Shown here one piece after another: positions 37,908 to 50,150 of a DNA stretch of 64,000 nucleotides (position 1 is the first letter of the stretch; every line of letters begins with the position of its first letter). A program made the position numbers and the translations under genes. The stretch is from Pegea sp. RAD2-039 (taxonomy: Eukaryota; Chordata; Thaliacea; Salpida; Salpidae), in assembly GCA_034620365.1 (NCBI GenBank), contig JAQGEQ010000091.1:620001-684000 (forward strand), written 5' to 3'. Below the pieces are notes generated by a model. That model ran no database searches. It had not been told where the DNA came from and saw nothing but the letters and a program-made list of their open reading frames with translations.

Positions 37908-40900
37908 CTTTTGTATCTGTCGACTCTTTCAATACTAATTATAACAGCTCAGAACTTAATTAAATTTTAATTGCAAATTTTAAGTTATCTGAAATTGAAA
38001 AAATTTCAACAATTTGTTTTTGAATTCTTTAAATATTAACATTACTTTGAAACTTCTTAAAATTAAACAAATTTATGCATATTACTTCTAGTGTTTTAGT
38101 TCTGAAAATTGGTTCTTTGTTTAATTTATAGTTTATCATCTGTTTAAAAAATTGTAATCAAATCAATTTTTATCACTTTATCTTCTGGAGTAAGTTATAT
38201 AACTAAATTGTTTATCTTTAATTGATTATAGAGATTATCTAATTAAAAATTATTGATAACAAGTCAAAAATAATCTTGAAAATTATTTTAACTAAAAAAT
38301 GAAACAATGGTTTGTTTACAGATTGGTTCTGCTGCGTAACAAGTGATATCATCATAACTTTAGGCAGCAGTAATTCATGCTTCACTGAACATTAACAAAT
38401 TTTCGCGTCCATAACATTGATAAGAACGATTACAGATAAAAAAAATCAAAACTGTGGTATTGAAACAGTTTGCTTTTTATAATTTTTCTTAATAACAAAA
38501 CTGTTTTTGTGAAATACAACAATGAAAATGTTTGTTTGTCAGCGATTACTTACTATAGATTTAAACTCAAATAAACTCAATAAATATTTTATACTTCACA
38601 ATTAAAAGCTGCTTTTTGAACTCAAAGAAACTTTTTATGTTTTTGTGAGAAACTAATTTTAATAAATTAATCAGCTATAATTTAAAAATAATAGATTTAA
38701 TTTTTGTTTTGAAACATAAGAAAGAATAAAACTGTTTAAATGTTTTTGAAAATAAAATAACAGAACTTAATGAAAAGTTATGAATAAATTGTTGTTCATG
38801 AACTTACTTAACCTTTACTTCGAAATTGTTTTTTATTTATTATTAGGAATTTAAACAAAAAATAATTCAACAATACTAAATTTGGACTTTAATTATGACC
38901 AATTTACATAACTTTATAAAATATATTACAAAAAATTATTTAATATATTATTTGCAAATTCAAACAAAATTTCTGACACTGAATTAAAGTAAAATAAAAT
39001 TTTAGGAAAAAATTATCTTAGATTTAATATTTTATGATTTGAAAATATTTAAATGAGGTTTTATCGAATTTTTAATTTATTTCAGAGAAATAATTTAAGT
39101 TTGTGAAAAATTATGCATAAATAAATGAACACAACATTTACTAAAAAACCAATCAAATATTTTACATAAATTTTGTTTAATAATACTTTAGTACCAGAAA
39201 TAATCTTTCTATAAAATGAACTGTCTACGAAACTTATAGCAAAGTTTATTTTTAATTTCTAAGAAATATGAAAATTTAAGATTTGCTGTCGAGTGAGTCA
39301 TCACTTACAGACAGAGTATGAATTAAAAAATACAAACTTGTTACTTTTAAAAGAAAGTAACATACAAAGTATACTCTACAAATAACTTCTAAATAACTTT
39401 TGTTTGTTTTTTTTTTAAATTAGTTTATGTTTTTGCCTGCTTATTACATCTTCCAGTCTATTTTTTAAAAACTGTTCGGTAGCACAACATATCATTAATA
39501 AATAAAATGTTATGCTAGTATAATTATAATAATCGTATAGTTATTGTAATCAATAATGCTGTATAATAACATTTAAAATAAATTAGTTTTTCTTCATTTT
39601 TTTATTTTAATATTTGGTATAAGTTTTATTTTTTTTAATATTTACTTATTTTTTATAAACCAAGTAAATTAAAATTGTTAAGTTATCCTGTTCTACTTTT
39701 TATAAGTATTGAGCTTTTTTAATAATGTTCATCGCTCTTATTGTATAGAAATTGGGATAAACTGGCTTTTGTATAGTCATTTTTGAAAAAGCACAAAATA
39801 AACTTTGGTAATAATAAAAACTGATTTTTCACCTTACGATAACGAAACTATCAAATGATACAATTGTTAAGTAAATACAATTATGTTTAAAATATGAGAA
39901 ACATAGAATGGATTTGATGGCTTTGACTAAGCAAAACTTAATGTAAAATATGAATGTCATAATAATTTCAGACAAAATATTCTATTAAACCATTTTTTTG
40001 CTAAGACTTTTTGTATGGATACCAAAACGATAAATAAATTAACAATTACATATGTTTTAAATCTTTTATTTTTGAAAGTAATTCATTTTTCAACGTTGTT
40101 TACTTTTCTTTATTATAAACTAATTGGAAAGGGAACCTTATTTCTATTTTTAGGTACATCAATCACTAACTTATTGAATTTATACTCGATAACAACCAAT
40201 TTTACCGACGTTAAAATATTTCTTTAATTTTTTAACTAGCTTGTTTTTTTCAAGCATAATATTTTTAACTATAAGTTTTAATTTAAAAATATATATTTGT
40301 ACGCAAATGAGTAAAAAGTATTTTTTTTAACTGAATATTTTATTTTTGTTTTAACTACCTTCAGATCTACAACAATAAAAGTTAAAAACATAATACTATA
40401 ATATTGTATTTCAGAGTATATTTTTTATTTAATCAATATATATTTAGATTCTACACATTTTTAAGTATTCAGATAAATTAATTTGTGTGGTTTATAATCG
40501 GTAAAGTATTAATATCATTTTTAGGGTATAAAAAGTTTCTTTTAAGTTTAAGAATTTAGCTTTGAAACAGTTATGTAAAATTAAACACTTGAAAAAAGTT
40601 AATTATGATAATGAAGATACGTATATACATATACCACTAAAGATAGCTTGCTGGTAATATAATTAAAACATTCTTATGTAACACTGAAATAAAATTCTAT
40701 CAGCAAAACCCGTTTAAGTTCTACCTAAGACAAAAGTTTTGAGAAATTCTTGTCTAGTTTTAAAACTTTCATCTGTAAAACTCCTCCATCAACAAAATCT
40801 TGATACTTAACAAACTTATCTGATACAAACTTGTGAGAGATCAATAGTGGCAGGAAGTTCAGTCCTCAACTGTTCTTAAAAACACGCAGAAAAACTTCTA

Positions 40901-42559
40901 AGGAATCTGATTATTAAAAAGTAATTTCTAAATAAACGAAAATGTCATCTTTCAAGTATTTGAAGTAAAACTTTTATATATTTGAAAAAGGATTGTAAAC
41001 CTCAATTTTTGTTTAAATTTATTTTATTAAATATTTTGAATTATTTTTAATTCAGTGGCTTTCCAATGATATTAAGCATAAATCACTTTGAGGTTTCAAC
41101 AGTAAACTTTTATTAATTTTGTTTAAAATATTTCAAATATAACGCCTTTTTAGTTACTCTTATCTTCAAATGTTTTCATTTAAAATTCGTCTAAATTTAA
41201 TCGAGGCAAAAATGCCTACTATACAAAATTTTGTCACATTTCTTTCATTTTATCATTCATGAAAAAGTACATATAAAAAAAGAACTTAAAAATTGTTTAA
41301 ATTTATCGAAATATTTTGATATAAGCTACATTTGTTATTTTTACCTATTTTAATAAATATGTCACAGATGTAGCGGCAGTTTTTTTAAGCAAATATTTAA
41401 ACGTAAAAAATATTTTATTTAATATGCAAATGTGCTTTAAAAGCATTTGAAAATTTTTCTATAATATAAATTCTAAAAATAAAAGCTGCTATTTGCTTTA
41501 GAAGCCTTATATGTGATACTGACATTTAAATAAAATTCGTCAAACCAAAAATAACTCTTAGGAGCTAATAGCTTATTTCTCAGGGACTAAAACATCAGTG
41601 AGATAGCAAAAAATCGAACGAGCTCTTTACTTAAAGATTTCCTCGAAAATTATCTACAGATAAAACAGTCTAGCACTGATGATAAAACTGGATTCATTCA
41701 TGTGCCAGCTGAAACCAAGAATTTGATTAACTTGAAATATTTGCAGAATATTTTCTTGAATCTTTCAAAGAATTGATTTTTTTGATCAAACAAAAAAGCA
41801 ACTAGTATTTTTTGTGAAGCAGAATTAGCATTTCAAGGTTTATACTTTAATTCGAATTACCATTTGAAGGCTGGAATATTAGATAACGAGCTTTTGTTAT
41901 TGTTTAAAAACATCAATTTATTCAACTGTCAAGACATTAAATTGTTACAAAACTAAAACGTCAACTCTCTTTCATGATAAATTGTTTAAATGTTAAAAAA
42001 AATTGTCAAAACTAAAACCTTATATACAAAATTGATTTTTCTTCATTAAGGCAAATTTATTTGAGTTTATTAATCCAATTAAACGGTAAAAGCTACATTG
42101 AAGACAAGTAAATGGGGTAGACAACAAGCCTTTGAAAACGTCAACTAGCACAAAATCTAATTTCCGATCTAACTATGTAACAAATAAGACCATCAAAATA
42201 ACAAGTTTGGTAAATACGTCGCACCAAGCCTCGCTAACCAACTAACTACTAGATGTAGGAGCGTTTTATGGTGGTTGCACCAGCTTAAAAGAGAAACATA
42301 ACGAGAAACGGAGCGTTTTGTTGAAGTACTTCTCCAAGTTTACATACAATTAACTATCTTTGTGTCGCAAATGATGGTATTTTATTGATCATGCTTACAC
42401 TGTACAGGCTTATTGTAAAATTCAATAAAATGCCGGATAACAGCGCGTCTTTAAGGACTATTTCCACTATTCAAGAGGTTATCATAATTAAATTAAAATA
42501 TAAAACAAACATAATTCTAAATTTAAAAGAATGATAACTAGATGGAAACAATTGTGTGG
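37908..42559. other. Long AT-rich intergenic stretch
   Basis: 4.6 kb with many A and T runs. I see no exon, RNA gene or clear transposon. The open frame at 40015-40227 looks like chance in AT-rich DNA. Confidence 0.45.
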
Positions 42560-42992
42560 TAGGCGGTTAAATTTGAACAACAAAAATACAAAACTACTTT
42601 AGTTTGAGTGAAGGTCTAGAAGTTAGCTGAGAAGGGCGATTTGTAAAGATCAGATAAGTGACAACGATTAAACTTTATTCTTATCATTCGAACCCCGGTC
42701 CGTCCGTTCATCTTGAAATAAGTTAAATCAGCAACTGGTCACGTGATACAGGCAGAAAAGACAGGATGAAAACAACCAGATAAGTTGCCAAGATGTTGGC
42801 GATGACTAAACACACCACCACCACCAGCGGCGATGATGTCACTGGGCTGGAAAGTCCCAAGCCACTTTCTTCTAGCCAAGAAGAGTAGGGCGCGAGCTTT
42901 TGTGACGCAAAACAGCGTCGATGTCATAATCATCGACTAAACGCGATTGAAGGAAATAAGAAAGATGATATCGTCGGATAGCGTGGCGTAGT

Positions 42993-43000
42993 TGACGTCA
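42993..43000. promoter_or_regulatory. CRE/ATF palindrome TGACGTCA
   Basis: Perfect 8-bp consensus for CREB/ATF factors, 211 bp from a second copy at 43211. No target gene can be named. Confidence 0.35.
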
Positions 43001-43210
43001 CGATAAATTATTGAAGCACAAAAGAAGAAAGTGAAATTAGCGAAGAAAGACGAGAAACAGAGAAGAGGATGAAGTAGAAACGAAACAGAGTGGACAGATG
43101 CAGACCAAACAGAAGATAAAAGGAAGAGATAGTGGCTTTTTACACCACTAGATCACATGATCGATGGTTTGAGGAAAACCAAAGTATGGTTAATTTGAGA
43201 GAAGAGATGA

Positions 43211-43218
43211 TGACGTCA
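43211..43218. promoter_or_regulatory. CRE/ATF palindrome TGACGTCA
   Basis: Second perfect CREB/ATF consensus in the GC-richer stretch. It could be regulatory or chance; see the finding on the four copies in this window. Confidence 0.35.
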
Positions 43219-43656
43219 TTCAGTAGGGAGCTTCTGGCGTTGTTGGTTGAGTTTGTTAATATGAAATTAGCAAAAATAAAAGTTGAGATATTAATTAGAC
43301 ACGCCAAGCGTGATGGGGTTAGAAGAAGGAAGATAGGGAGGTGTTGACGAGAAGTAGTACACATCAAATAAGATAACAACAAAATCCACAAAAAAACCGA
43401 ATTGCAAATCACAATCATCAAATGAGTTGGGAAGCTTAGTGACCACTCCTAGCTTCCCAATTAACTGTAGAAAGTAATGAGAATGTTTTTCAGATGAAAT
43501 GCGCAAAAGTCAACCAAGAACGAAAAACCACAAAGAGGCCATTAGAATTAATATTGTATTACTTGAAATAATAAAGAGAGAATTATTGTTGAAGAAATTC
43601 CAAATTAGTTACTGGTTGGTTAAAACAAAGTGTTGATAGAAAGTGTGGACTGTTCC

Positions 43657-45872
43657 CTAGATTTTCTTGATCTTCTCGCCCACCACCACCGGGTTTTCTT
43701 TTCGTATTTTAGCTTGGGCACTGGCCTTGTAATCAAATTGGCAGTTATGTTGGTCGGAATATCGATGGGAACCGCAATAGGTGTTACCGCATCGACAGAC
43801 AAAACCTGAAGTGTAAAACTAAGATTGAAGTATTCACAAAATCAACTGAAGAGTATCAAAGTAGAAAGATAAGGTGAATAAATTCAATTGTAATTTACTT
43901 GTGATTGTAGTAGAATGATACAGTAGCAAGCAGTAATAAAGACAAATTAAAATGACATGTCTGCTAGTAAACATGCTTCTACTCACCAGTCAAGCCAACT
44001 TTTTTACGACATAAGGCACATCTTTTCTTTTTAGTTTTTGCCGGAGATGAAGACAGCGAAGAGTCATCAAGTGAGTTCCCGGTTTTGTCGTCGGCACTCT
44101 GCAAGTTGTAGAGAGAAATTTAGTAAAGCAAGAAAGGAAATCATCTTGATACTTGTAATTAAAGTAACTGTTTTTCAACTAAAAATAATTGAAAAGCGAC
44201 ACCTGGAATAATAATGAGCAAAATATATTTCTAAGTTTTTAAAATGATGTATGTACTTGAGGAGAATAAGAAGTTAAGGTTGTAGCCGGGTTTGTGGCTG
44301 AAGGGATTGTCATTGGTTGGGTACTGGAAGCAGCTTCTGCTTCTGAATTTTCATTCCTGTCAACATAAAATTAGTCTTTAAAAATAAACAGAAATATTAA
44401 ACATGTAAAAAAACAAATCGTCTCATTATTTAGACCGAGATAGCCGAAAAATATCAACTCAGCCAACGCCTGTTTCATAGAACTGACTAAATATTGACTG
44501 AAATGAGTTTGTTGATCTACTTTTTGCAGTGAACCGAGTTAAACTAGTGGAGAATCGAATATTTTTCTCATTCATGTTTCCTCATTGTTTTGAAAATAAA
44601 CTTTACAGAATTAAAACAAAAGATTATTGAGAACAGAAAATCTATAGACTTATATGAAACAGGAATACTAAAATACAATCAACAAATCATTGAAACAGTA
44701 AAAATGAAATTAAACAAAATAATAAGCTGAAGAAAAAGCAACTGAATTTATTAAAATAATCAAAATAAGTTTACTTTTTGTTTGGAGTACTGTCTCTGGT
44801 ATCTAGAGATGCCATTGCCACTTCGACAGAGTTATTTGAAACATTAATAATAGCATCAGAAGAACTGTAGAAATATTACAAAATAAAATGAGGTTTTCAA
44901 GATTAATTAACTGGTTATAAATGATTTGATGACAATTTAGATGATTTCAAGATTACTATACTGGATGACTAGATGAGCTGTTACATAATCTCTACAAAAA
45001 TTAGTTGTCAGTAAAACAGTTGAGATAAACTCAGTATCAGAAAATCTTAGTGGAAATCTACATTTTTAGAGGATTCTAAAACTATTTATATATAATTGAA
45101 GAAGTCACAGTATGGAACTTATTAAAATTCTTAAAATACATTTTTGAAAACATATTATTTATATATAGACGAAAGCTATTTCGAATTTTTTTTATAATTC
45201 CATGCTTCAAATATAAAAATAGTAGAAGATATAAAAACCTGATCACTTGATCTCTTTTAGATGCAACTGGAGAAATTGCTACAAAATTAAAAAAGAAATT
45301 ATTAGTTGAAGTGTAGAAACTTTAGTTTTTGAAAATCAACTTTTTATCAATCACTTAACAGGTAATCATTCAAATTTGAAATGTTCTAGAAACTTTTTAA
45401 TTTATCATTTAAAGAACATTTTGAAACTTTAAATAAAACATACAAAAGAATGATCTAGATTTCTAGTTTAAAAGGATACAAAACGCAATAGTAAAACGAG
45501 AAGCAGAACAAATTAAATATTCAAATCATGACCATAGTAGAAATAATTTATTTAAAATGTTTGTCACTTAAACATAGAATTCAGTAACCAACAATTTAGT
45601 ATAAATTATCAACTACTCATTGAAAAACCACAAACATCTACTTCTTTTACTACAAACAGATAAAATTGTGTAATCCAAATTGTAAATTAGCTTTTAGGTA
45701 ATTATTTACAAGAGATTATTTAACCTGGCGATATTCTGCCACTGTTATTTTTCTTCTGTAATGTATTTTTGTAGCAGATAGAACACATCCCCTCAGTTTT
45801 AGCGTTTCCATAAAATCCACAACCATTTCTGCAAAGTGTGGGTTGCTGACTTGTTTCGTGGGCACCGTCCAT
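43657..45872 (-). CDS. A20/AN1 zinc-finger protein (ZFAND5/6 type)
   Basis: Exons run from 45872 down to 43657. Exon 1 (45872-45725) encodes [36 protein letters not shown]: an A20 finger with its four Cys. A low-complexity Ser/Thr/Pro middle follows, including TKDRDST-like and [11 protein letters not shown] parts (exon 45278-45239, an optional 30-nt exon near 44966-44995, an exon near 44785-44867 and one near 44260-44350). The C-terminal AN1 finger reads [35 protein letters not shown], and the protein ends [18 protein letters not shown], nearly the same as in ZFAND5/6. These proteins bind ubiquitin chains with the A20 finger and modulate proteasome activity or NF-kB signalling; they are often stress-induced. 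The total is about 230-240 aa, normal for the family. I cannot tell ZFAND5 from ZFAND6. The ATG lies five bases after a splice acceptor, so an upstream exon or a spliced leader is likely. Confidence 0.92.
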
Positions 45873-48800
45873 GATATCTAAGTTACATCATGAAATAATC
45901 TGTTAGCTCAGCTAAATTCATCAATTACAAGAGTATTAAGAGTTATGAAAAATAAAAGTTACAAATAAATTAACTGTAATAAATAGAATTGAGTAAAAAT
46001 TGTTTCAAGATAAAGAAAAATGAATAATTTAATTTGTTATCAAGCTCATCTGTGTTTACTTGTAAATATTTTCAACAAATAAGCTGCAGGAGCTGTTAAA
46101 GTAGTCAATCACATATGAGAAAAGTATTAACGTGAAAAGGGTTTAAAATTGAAAAACAAGTAAATATTATTGGATAAAAAAGTATAAAAATTTGATTTAA
46201 AGTTAATTATTGTCTTTTAAATGAATAAAAACATTAAATTCTTATGAAAAAACTGATAAATAAAATTTTAGGTTGACAAGGAAAAACCAAATTTTATTTT
46301 TAAAGGATGAATTAACTTACCCAAAATGTGAGAAAATTGAAAATAACTCAAACGCAATAGTCACTTCTCAGAATAAACTATCAAAATTTTTATTTAATAC
46401 TTATTATAGCTGCTAAGAAATAAACAAGTTGAAAATTGTTAATCACATTTAATTAATAATTTTAAAACCCAAAGGATTACCTACATATAGTTGCTATCAT
46501 ATGGTATGGACATCATAAAGAAAGAAAGATAAAGCTTAGATTAAACATGAAATAATTAGAAGATATCATTTAAAAAAGCTATTATGAATAAATGATTTAA
46601 GAAAGTGAATAAATTGTCTTGTGAACTATACATACAAATTAATAATATAATTTGCTATGCATAATAAAATACTTAAGTGATAGTTAAGTCTAATTATTAT
46701 TATAGGTTGACTACATCTCAAATAAGATCACAACAAGTTTTTACTTAAATGACAACATAACAAAACTAAAATAACAAAGCTGACATGACAGCCAGCAAAT
46801 GGTGTAGATGATTATATATTTTAACCTTCTAAAACTAAAAGATAATATTTATAATTTAGGAAAAATACCTTGAGGTAAAATCTACATAAGACTAGCCAGT
46901 AATTGTAAAGATAAGCAGTAAATGAGATTTATTTTTAAAATGAGATTTTATTAAAATTTGTTTTAAATAACTTATTTTTCATACCATAAACACTAAGATA
47001 GAAAGTATGATAGTAAAATGACCTATAATGTTATCAATGAAATTTTAGGTTTATACTAATTATCAAATACTGTTTATAAAAACATTATTTGAATTAACTT
47101 CTATATCAATATTAGTTATTTCAGAAATTTTGTTTTGAACTTTAAAAGAGGTTATTTTGTTTATAAACACTTTACAAAAATCAGAAAAATAAACATTGTT
47201 AAATTCAAGATTATTTTTAACTTTGCATTGTTTTTCAGTCTTAAGTAAAAGTGTTTTATGAACATTTGTACTATACATAAATATACTATATAAATATATA
47301 TAGAAAGATATACTATGTATACATTAAAAGCTTACTTTATTTAAATAAAAGTTAAATTTAAACATATAGAAGCTACTACCAAATCTATAACTGCTTAGAG
47401 GCACTACTAAACTAGTTGATAAAAAAAACAGCTAACCCAAAATTTAAAAAACTACTTTCAGCTAATATTAGTAATATTATCATCAGTAAGTATAAAAACA
47501 GACAAAACCTTAAAATATCATTCCAAAAGATTTCTATCAAAGTATTAAATCAAAAGATAATTTCTAATAATATCAAAAATTTGCAAAAAGATCTTTATAG
47601 GAATTTATATTTGAAAATATGACAAAAACTATTCATATAATCCAAATGATAAAAACATAACTAACTGTTTCTAAACCAACTCTTTTAAAGTTATATATAT
47701 AGTTTAAGAATAGAATGTTATTATACATGCAAAATATTTATAGCTAAAAATAGTTGCCAATATCATGAGATACATAAAATCAGATGCTTTTGAATAATAG
47801 GTTAGATATGCGAAAATGGTGAGCTATTTTCAACAGATTTCACCAAATACATGACAAGAATACTCAAGTCATAAAAATGATTTGTCATCATTAACCTAAC
47901 AATAAGGAAGAAATTCTAGTTTAAACAATAAAAACTTGATTTTTGTAGAATTATACTTGTTTCATACAACAACTTTTATTAATAATTATTATAAATTCAT
48001 ATTTGAACCTTTACTTAAAATCTTAAAAAAGTTTCATTCAAAAAAATCAATAATGCCCATACTATAAGATTAATAAACTAATTCTCTAAATAATATTTTA
48101 AGTTATAATAAGTAAAAGCTTTAAGATTCCCTTTATTTACATAATATTTATAAGAGTCAAATAAATCTATATTTTTTATATAATTGATGTATCTTAAAAT
48201 AAAAAATTAGTAAGTTTAGTTTTATACAAAGCTAATTATAAATTCTATAAAACCAATAACCTAGTTATTTCTTTAATAAAATGTTTCATTAAAATAAAAT
48301 AATTTATATACAGTATTTTATAAGTAAACATATAACAGCAAGTTATAACGATAAAAACGGTTTAAAATAAGATTCTTCATAATTATAATACTTAAAATTT
48401 TGAGAAAAAAATTATATAAAATCAAATCACATGAAAACACCTCAAATTGATGATGAACATTGTGGATATGATATAATAACTACTATTCAAATATCATATT
48501 TACAAAAAAATAACTATTTTCATCACTAGCTTAACATGTTTATAAAGAAGTTATAACTTTCCTTGAATTTTTTTCATTAAAAAATCTTTTACTGCAGATA
48601 TTTGAAGACCTAACATAAAATTTTATAAACTGGTTGATAGTACATACCAATTTGTAATAAAATTATAGAATGAATTTTTTTGAGCTGAATACAAAACTTA
48701 ACTGCCTTTAAAAGCAACAATAAAAAAATTATTTTGAACTATAACAAGTATGTAAAGAAAGTTCTAGATCATCAAAAATAAAAAAAAGCAAACATTTAAT

Positions 48801-50150
48801 CAAAACATGAATTTTAGAAAAACTTATATTTACACAACAATCTTACATATATCTTGAAAAATAGTTCAACTAAATAGATTCAAAATTATTGTAATAAAAT
48901 ATATCTAAGACCACATGACATTATGAGATCTTTATTTTGACATAGAAAACAAGAAAAACCAATTTTAAATAAAGGACAAAAAACTATTTCATCTTCAACT
49001 TTGTTATGAGTAAAACTAAAAGTTAAAATGAGACAGAAGCTTCATCATCAACTCATAAATGAAACAACTGATCAGCGATCAGAGACATATTAGTCCATCT
49101 AACATTAACAAACTAACTATTAGTAACCACCAAATTTCATATTTTAAAATCTGTATTTCAACTACATAGCAGATAAAACAAAATAACAAAAGTTTAAATT
49201 ACTATAAAACATCATATTTATCAACATTAAGATCTAGATTCGAAAGTTAGCACAATATATTGACAAAAAAATCAAATAAAAACAATAATTATAAAATGTA
49301 ATGACAATGTACTTCCGGATTATATTGTGGAAGAGAAACCCGATCATGTATAGCTTCGACTACCAGTTAAAGAATTCCATATCGCCATTATTACGACCAA
49401 TACTGATCCAGAAACCAGTTTCATCATTTATAAATATGATTATACAACCAATATATAATAAATATTGCGAAACCTAAGACTACCAACCGCACCTAGCCAG
49501 CCGAAGTCACAAACAAGACGTTGGGCTAAAATAGCCAATAATAAAGCAAGCTATATTGGACTACACCAAATTTCACTCGATATCTTATGATGACATCACA
49601 ATTATTCAGTATAAACTATATTTATATAGAATTGGTGTCGACTGGAAGCAATGATTTTTTATAATAAAAAAAAAAGGTAATATCTTGGAAACGCTGTTCC
49701 TACTTTTTTAAATTTAAAATAACTTAAATATTGTCTAAATTTTGTACAACTTTCAAAAATGTACTTTAAGACTAAGAAAAAATAACTCAACAAAAAATAC
49801 CTCTTCTAAACTTATATTAAAAGCAAATAAATGTCTCAACAATAAAAAGAACCCACTGCAAGTTAAAAAAGTATAAAGTAAGGTAATCTTTTACTTCCTA
49901 CACCTATTATTATTTTTTATATATAAAAGTTTTAAGTGATTGCTGGCATGAAATAACTCTTTTGTAATAAGTATTATTGTACTATACATAAAAGTCAAGC
50001 AAGCGATTATTAAATCAAAGAATTTTCACAAAGCAAAAACGTTAACCATATTGCTATAATATTATAATCTATAAGAATTGGGTTAAGAAAGTACAAGAGA
50101 ATAAAGATGATCGAATAAACATATAAACCTTAAACCTTAAATTTAATATA
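45873..50150. other. Long intergenic stretch upstream of the AN1 gene
   Basis: 4.3 kb, mostly extremely AT-rich with no exon I can support. One GC-richer island lies at 49300-49620, with a CCAAT box on the minus strand (attggctattttagcc) and a half-CRE. It might be the promoter of the AN1 gene, with a long 5'-UTR intron, but that is inference. Confidence 0.4.

Larger units (their letters stand above)
42560..43656. other. GC-richer stretch with CRE palindromes, 3' of the AN1 gene
   Basis: Base composition is visibly different from the flanks (CCACCACCACCACCAGCGGCG near 42810). It has two perfect TGACGTCA sites and a CACGTG box (near 42740). It lies just downstream of the minus-strand AN1 gene, so part may be its 3' UTR, but it also looks like promoter DNA. 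Open frames on both strands (43132-43347, 43140-43421) show no known domain. Confidence 0.4.

Noticed and set aside
40015-40227. 70-codon plus-strand open frame
   Set aside because: Composition (Leu, Ile, Phe, Thr, Asn, Lys) is what AT-rich random DNA gives; no splice sites or homology.
42640-42720. tRNA-like TTCGAA motif near 42690 (minus strand GGGGTTCGAATGATA)
   Set aside because: The arms next to the loop do not pair and there is no acceptor stem or anticodon arm.
43132-43421. Open frames on both strands in the GC-richer block
   Set aside because: They overlap each other, have no ATG in good context or known domain, and the coding sense cannot be decided.
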